Shown here one piece after another: positions 61,896-64,000 of a stretch of DNA of 64,000 nt. A program made the translations under genes and the position numbers. The stretch spans positions 2,108,001 through 2,172,000 of the forward strand of contig NZ_CP049366.1 of assembly GCF_014058425.1 (NCBI RefSeq), read 5' to 3'. The first letter of the stretch is position 1. The number at the start of each line of letters is the position of its first letter. Under the pieces are notes generated by a model that had not been told where the DNA came from, ran no database searches, and was given only the letters and a program-made list of their open reading frames with translations. This DNA is from Companilactobacillus pabuli (GTDB taxonomy: Bacteria; Bacillota; Bacilli; Lactobacillales; Lactobacillaceae).

Positions 61896-62594
61896 ATGGC
61901 AATTAAAAAGAATCAAATCTGTGCAATTTGTGGCAATCGTTTCACCATCACGGAGGGTCTCTTTTTAAGGGATCTCAGTGATTTATTAAAAGAACAAGTC
62001 ATTCATACCAACAGTTACGCTAAGGAATCATCGTTTATTTGTTTAAAGGATCTACAAAAGTTACGTATTTCCAAAATGCAAGATGTTATCGATAATGACT
62101 TGGAAATAGACCACAAAATGAGCGATAAACTCAAAAAGGAATTGGCCAAAGAAACTTATGTTATCAAAAATATCAACGATACCGTCTATGGCAAACGTAC
62201 CAGAGGTCAAAAGCTAGCCGATGCGGTAGCCAAGTTCGGTGGTAGTTGGGGCTTTATCATTGCTTTTACTGTCATTTTGATAGTTTGGATGACCATCAAC
62301 GTTATGCATCTTTTCGGAGTGAATTTTGACCCCTATCCATTTATTTTATTAAACCTATTTCTCAGTTGCGTAGCGGCTATTCAAGCACCAATCATCATGA
62401 TGAGTCAAAATCGTCAAGCTGAACGTGATCGTTTTGATTCTGAAAATGACTACAAAACTAACACTAAATCAGAAATGGAAATCCGTATTCTACATGAAAA
62501 AATCGATCAACTAAACGAAGTTCAATGGCCTCATATTTTGGACATTCAAAAGATGCAAATTGAAGTTCTCAGTGAAATTGAAAATGAGATATAA
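61896..62594 (+). CDS. DUF1003 family membrane protein
   Basis: 232 residues. The N-terminal 50 include a CAICGNRF pair and a later Cys (SSFICLKDL) that could bind metal. Two hydrophobic helices (about 115-135 and 145-170) have the DUF1003 pattern GGSWGFIIAFTVILIVWMTI and YPFILLNLFLSCVAAIQAP, followed by MMSQNRQAERDRF and a helical tail. Function unknown. ATG 61896 follows AAGGGGTG. Confidence 0.85.
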   Translation: MAIKKNQICAICGNRFTITEGLFLRDLSDLLKEQVIHTNSYAKESSFICLKDLQKLRISKMQDVIDNDLEIDHKMSDKLKKELAKETYVIKNINDTVYGKRTRGQKLADAVAKFGGSWGFIIAFTVILIVWMTINVMHLFGVNFDPYPFILLNLFLSCVAAIQAPIIMMSQNRQAERDRFDSENDYKTNTKSEMEIRILHEKIDQLNEVQWPHILDIQKMQIEVLSEIENEI

Positions 62595-62663
62595 TCGTTA
62601 CGAGCTGAAAATAAACCTAAAAAAGAACGTAATACTAGACATCCTCATCGGAATTAAACATGA

Positions 62664-62708
62664 CAAAAAGCCCTACTAAATTTAATACATTTTAGTAGGG
62701 CCTTTTTT
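62664..62708. terminator. Bidirectional terminator between DUF1003 gene and amtB
   Basis: GCCCTACTAAA/TTTAGTAGGGC with A and T runs; ends both convergent genes. Confidence 0.88.
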
Positions 62709-62711
62709 AAT

Positions 62712-63893
62712 TTAAGCTAATTTAATTTCTGATCTGATTCCAATATCATCTTTCAAAGCCTTTTTCAACACCGTTACAATTACTACACCCAGCACTGCTA
62801 CAAAAGCAATCGTGAATATAACGCCGAATAGTTGCAAACCTAATAATTTAAATCCACCACCATAAAACAGACCGTTCGTAACGACGTTTTCATTGACCGA
62901 TTTAGTTGCGAATAAGCCAACACAAATTGAACCAATTATCCCACTGACGCCATGACATCCAAAAATATCTAGATAATCATTTAGATGCAATTGATATTTC
63001 AAGAAATTCATAAAATAAAAACTACTAATGGCCGAAATTATTCCAATTAAAAACGATCCTAAAACCGTCACATATCCAGTACCCGGAGTAATTCCAACTA
63101 AACCACAAATGCTTCCTGTACAAATGCCACTTAAAGTAACTTTGCCTTTATACATTCTTTCCAAAAATATCCAAGTAATTAGAGCACTGCAAGCCGCTAC
63201 CGTAGTCGTAAAGAACGCATTGATAGCTTGAAAATTAACTTTCAGAGCACTTCCAGCATTGAACCCATACCAGCCGATCCACAAAAGGACCGTGCCTAAC
63301 AATATCAACACGGGATTACCTTTAACTTGCTGCTTATATTGATATGGTCCACGTAAAGTAATTGCCAAAATTAACGCTGTAATACCAGCATTAATGTGAA
63401 TGACTGTTCCTCCCGCAAAATCCAATACACCTAACTTGGCTAGAAAACCACTGCTCGACCAAACGATGTGAGCTAATGGATAATAAATCAAAAGTGACCA
63501 CAATAAAACAAACAGAATGACGAATCTGATTTTTACACGACTAGCCATCGCTCCTAAAAATAGTGCTGGTGTCAAAATTGCAAACATCATTTGAAAAAGT
63601 AAATATATTGCAGTCGGTAATCCCGTCTGACCAAAAGTAGACGATAAGTCTATTCCTCTCAAAAAGAGATGACTAAAATTACCTATTAACCCTAAATTAT
63701 CTCCTTCAAAAGAAGCCGAAAATCCAACGATGATCCACAATAATCCCGCTAATCCAAACATCAAGAAACTGTCGAATAAAATTCGGGTCACATCTCTATG
63801 TGGTACAAAGCCACTGTAAAAAATGGCAATACCAGGCACCATTATCCAAACTAACATAGTTGAAAGTATCATGAATACTACACTCATAGACAT
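62712..63893 (-). CDS. amtB: Ammonium transporter AmtB
   Basis: A 393-residue trimeric channel-like NH4+ carrier with 11 helices. The conserved Asp is in LDFAGGTVIHINAG, which also holds the first pore His; the second pore His is in DIFGCHGVSGIIG. There is no signal peptide in view and no glnK downstream; the PII regulator may be elsewhere. The ATG at 63893 is used; a GTG just upstream and an ATG two codons on are alternatives, all with weak ribosome sites. The promoter lies in the last 100 bases of the window; no GlnR site was seen. Confidence 0.92.
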   Translation of the reverse strand: MSMSVVFMILSTMLVWIMVPGIAIFYSGFVPHRDVTRILFDSFLMFGLAGLLWIIVGFSASFEGDNLGLIGNFSHLFLRGIDLSSTFGQTGLPTAIYLLFQMMFAILTPALFLGAMASRVKIRFVILFVLLWSLLIYYPLAHIVWSSSGFLAKLGVLDFAGGTVIHINAGITALILAITLRGPYQYKQQVKGNPVLILLGTVLLWIGWYGFNAGSALKVNFQAINAFFTTTVAACSALITWIFLERMYKGKVTLSGICTGSICGLVGITPGTGYVTVLGSFLIGIISAISSFYFMNFLKYQLHLNDYLDIFGCHGVSGIIGSICVGLFATKSVNENVVTNGLFYGGGFKLLGLQLFGVIFTIAFVAVLGVVIVTVLKKALKDDIGIRSEIKLA

Positions 63894-64000
63894 CACATTC
63901 TTTTCACTGAAATTAATTATTTATTTTCAGTATTGTATTACGTTTTTTATTTCATGTATAACAAAAAGAATTACTAAAAAATGACAAAATCATAATAATT

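Noticed and set aside
63897-64000. GlnR site upstream of amtB
   Set aside because: No TGTnA-N7-TnACA match; only a weak TGAAAT/ATTTTCA dyad was seen.

Overview
The window looks like an origin-proximal stretch of a low-G+C Lactobacillaceae chromosome, most like Companilactobacillus or a near relative. That placement is an inference from gene content (suf genes, rsmG-parA-parB-DUF951-ychF, MurE with an aspartate racemase, pepC, guaB, cydABCD without a menaquinone pathway, two acetate kinases). No rRNA, tRNA, CRISPR array or prophage was seen. Nearly every transcription unit ends in a clear rho-independent hairpin, so operon limits are readable.

Layout. 1-2.4 kb: the sufC/sufD start, a prolyl-tRNA editing protein and an XRE-TPR regulator. 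2.6-12 kb: amino-acid permeases, nitroreductase, aldehyde dehydrogenase, AEC carrier, MalY and GuaB. 12-16.6 kb: small proteins, a MATE-type flippase and fructokinase. 16.6-19.4 kb: a metal-ion ABC operon ending in a GtrA protein. 19.9-25.9 kb: a cell-envelope cluster in which a VanRS-like two-component system is followed by DacA, MurE, aspartate racemase and, after a short gap, a lipoprotein. 26.2-28.8 kb: a thiol-redox group (trxB, a FrnE-type DsbA, an unannotated 44-residue Cys protein, and an ArsR-rhodanese regulator) with matching operators in both promoters. 29-34 kb: chromosome segregation and housekeeping genes, with a parS-like site about 11 kb away. 34-44.6 kb: CopY-like repressor, EAL protein, PepC, GatD, acetate kinase, ECF S component, ProC, MerR and pyridoxine kinase, and an Asn/Gln-rich membrane protein. 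45-54 kb: cytochrome bd (cydABCD), polyprenyl synthase, MenA and a second acetate kinase. 54-58.7 kb: a coiled-coil protein with a GtfA-like extension, a GT2 glycosyltransferase, and an ISL3-family IS that landed inside the GT2 terminator with a perfect 8-bp target duplication. 58.7-64 kb: TetR plus Na+/H+ antiporter, type II NADH dehydrogenase, a DUF1003 protein and AmtB.

How the genes work together. Ndh, MenA, the polyprenyl synthase and cytochrome bd form a minimal quinol-oxidase chain that would need imported heme and a naphthoate precursor. The VanRS-DacA-MurE-RacD cluster fits control of a Lys-D-Asp type peptidoglycan, and GatD and GtrA/GtrB-type proteins add envelope functions. The ArsR-rhodanese regulator probably controls thioredoxin reductase and its partner oxidoreductase in response to a thiol or sulfane-sulfur signal.

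The most unusual element is a family of large structured intergenic repeats (4.25 kb, 12.7-13.0 kb, 19.4-19.8 kb). Four full modules keep the same multi-branched fold while the stem sequences change in compensating ways. Two loci carry a back-to-back pair joined by a conserved linker.
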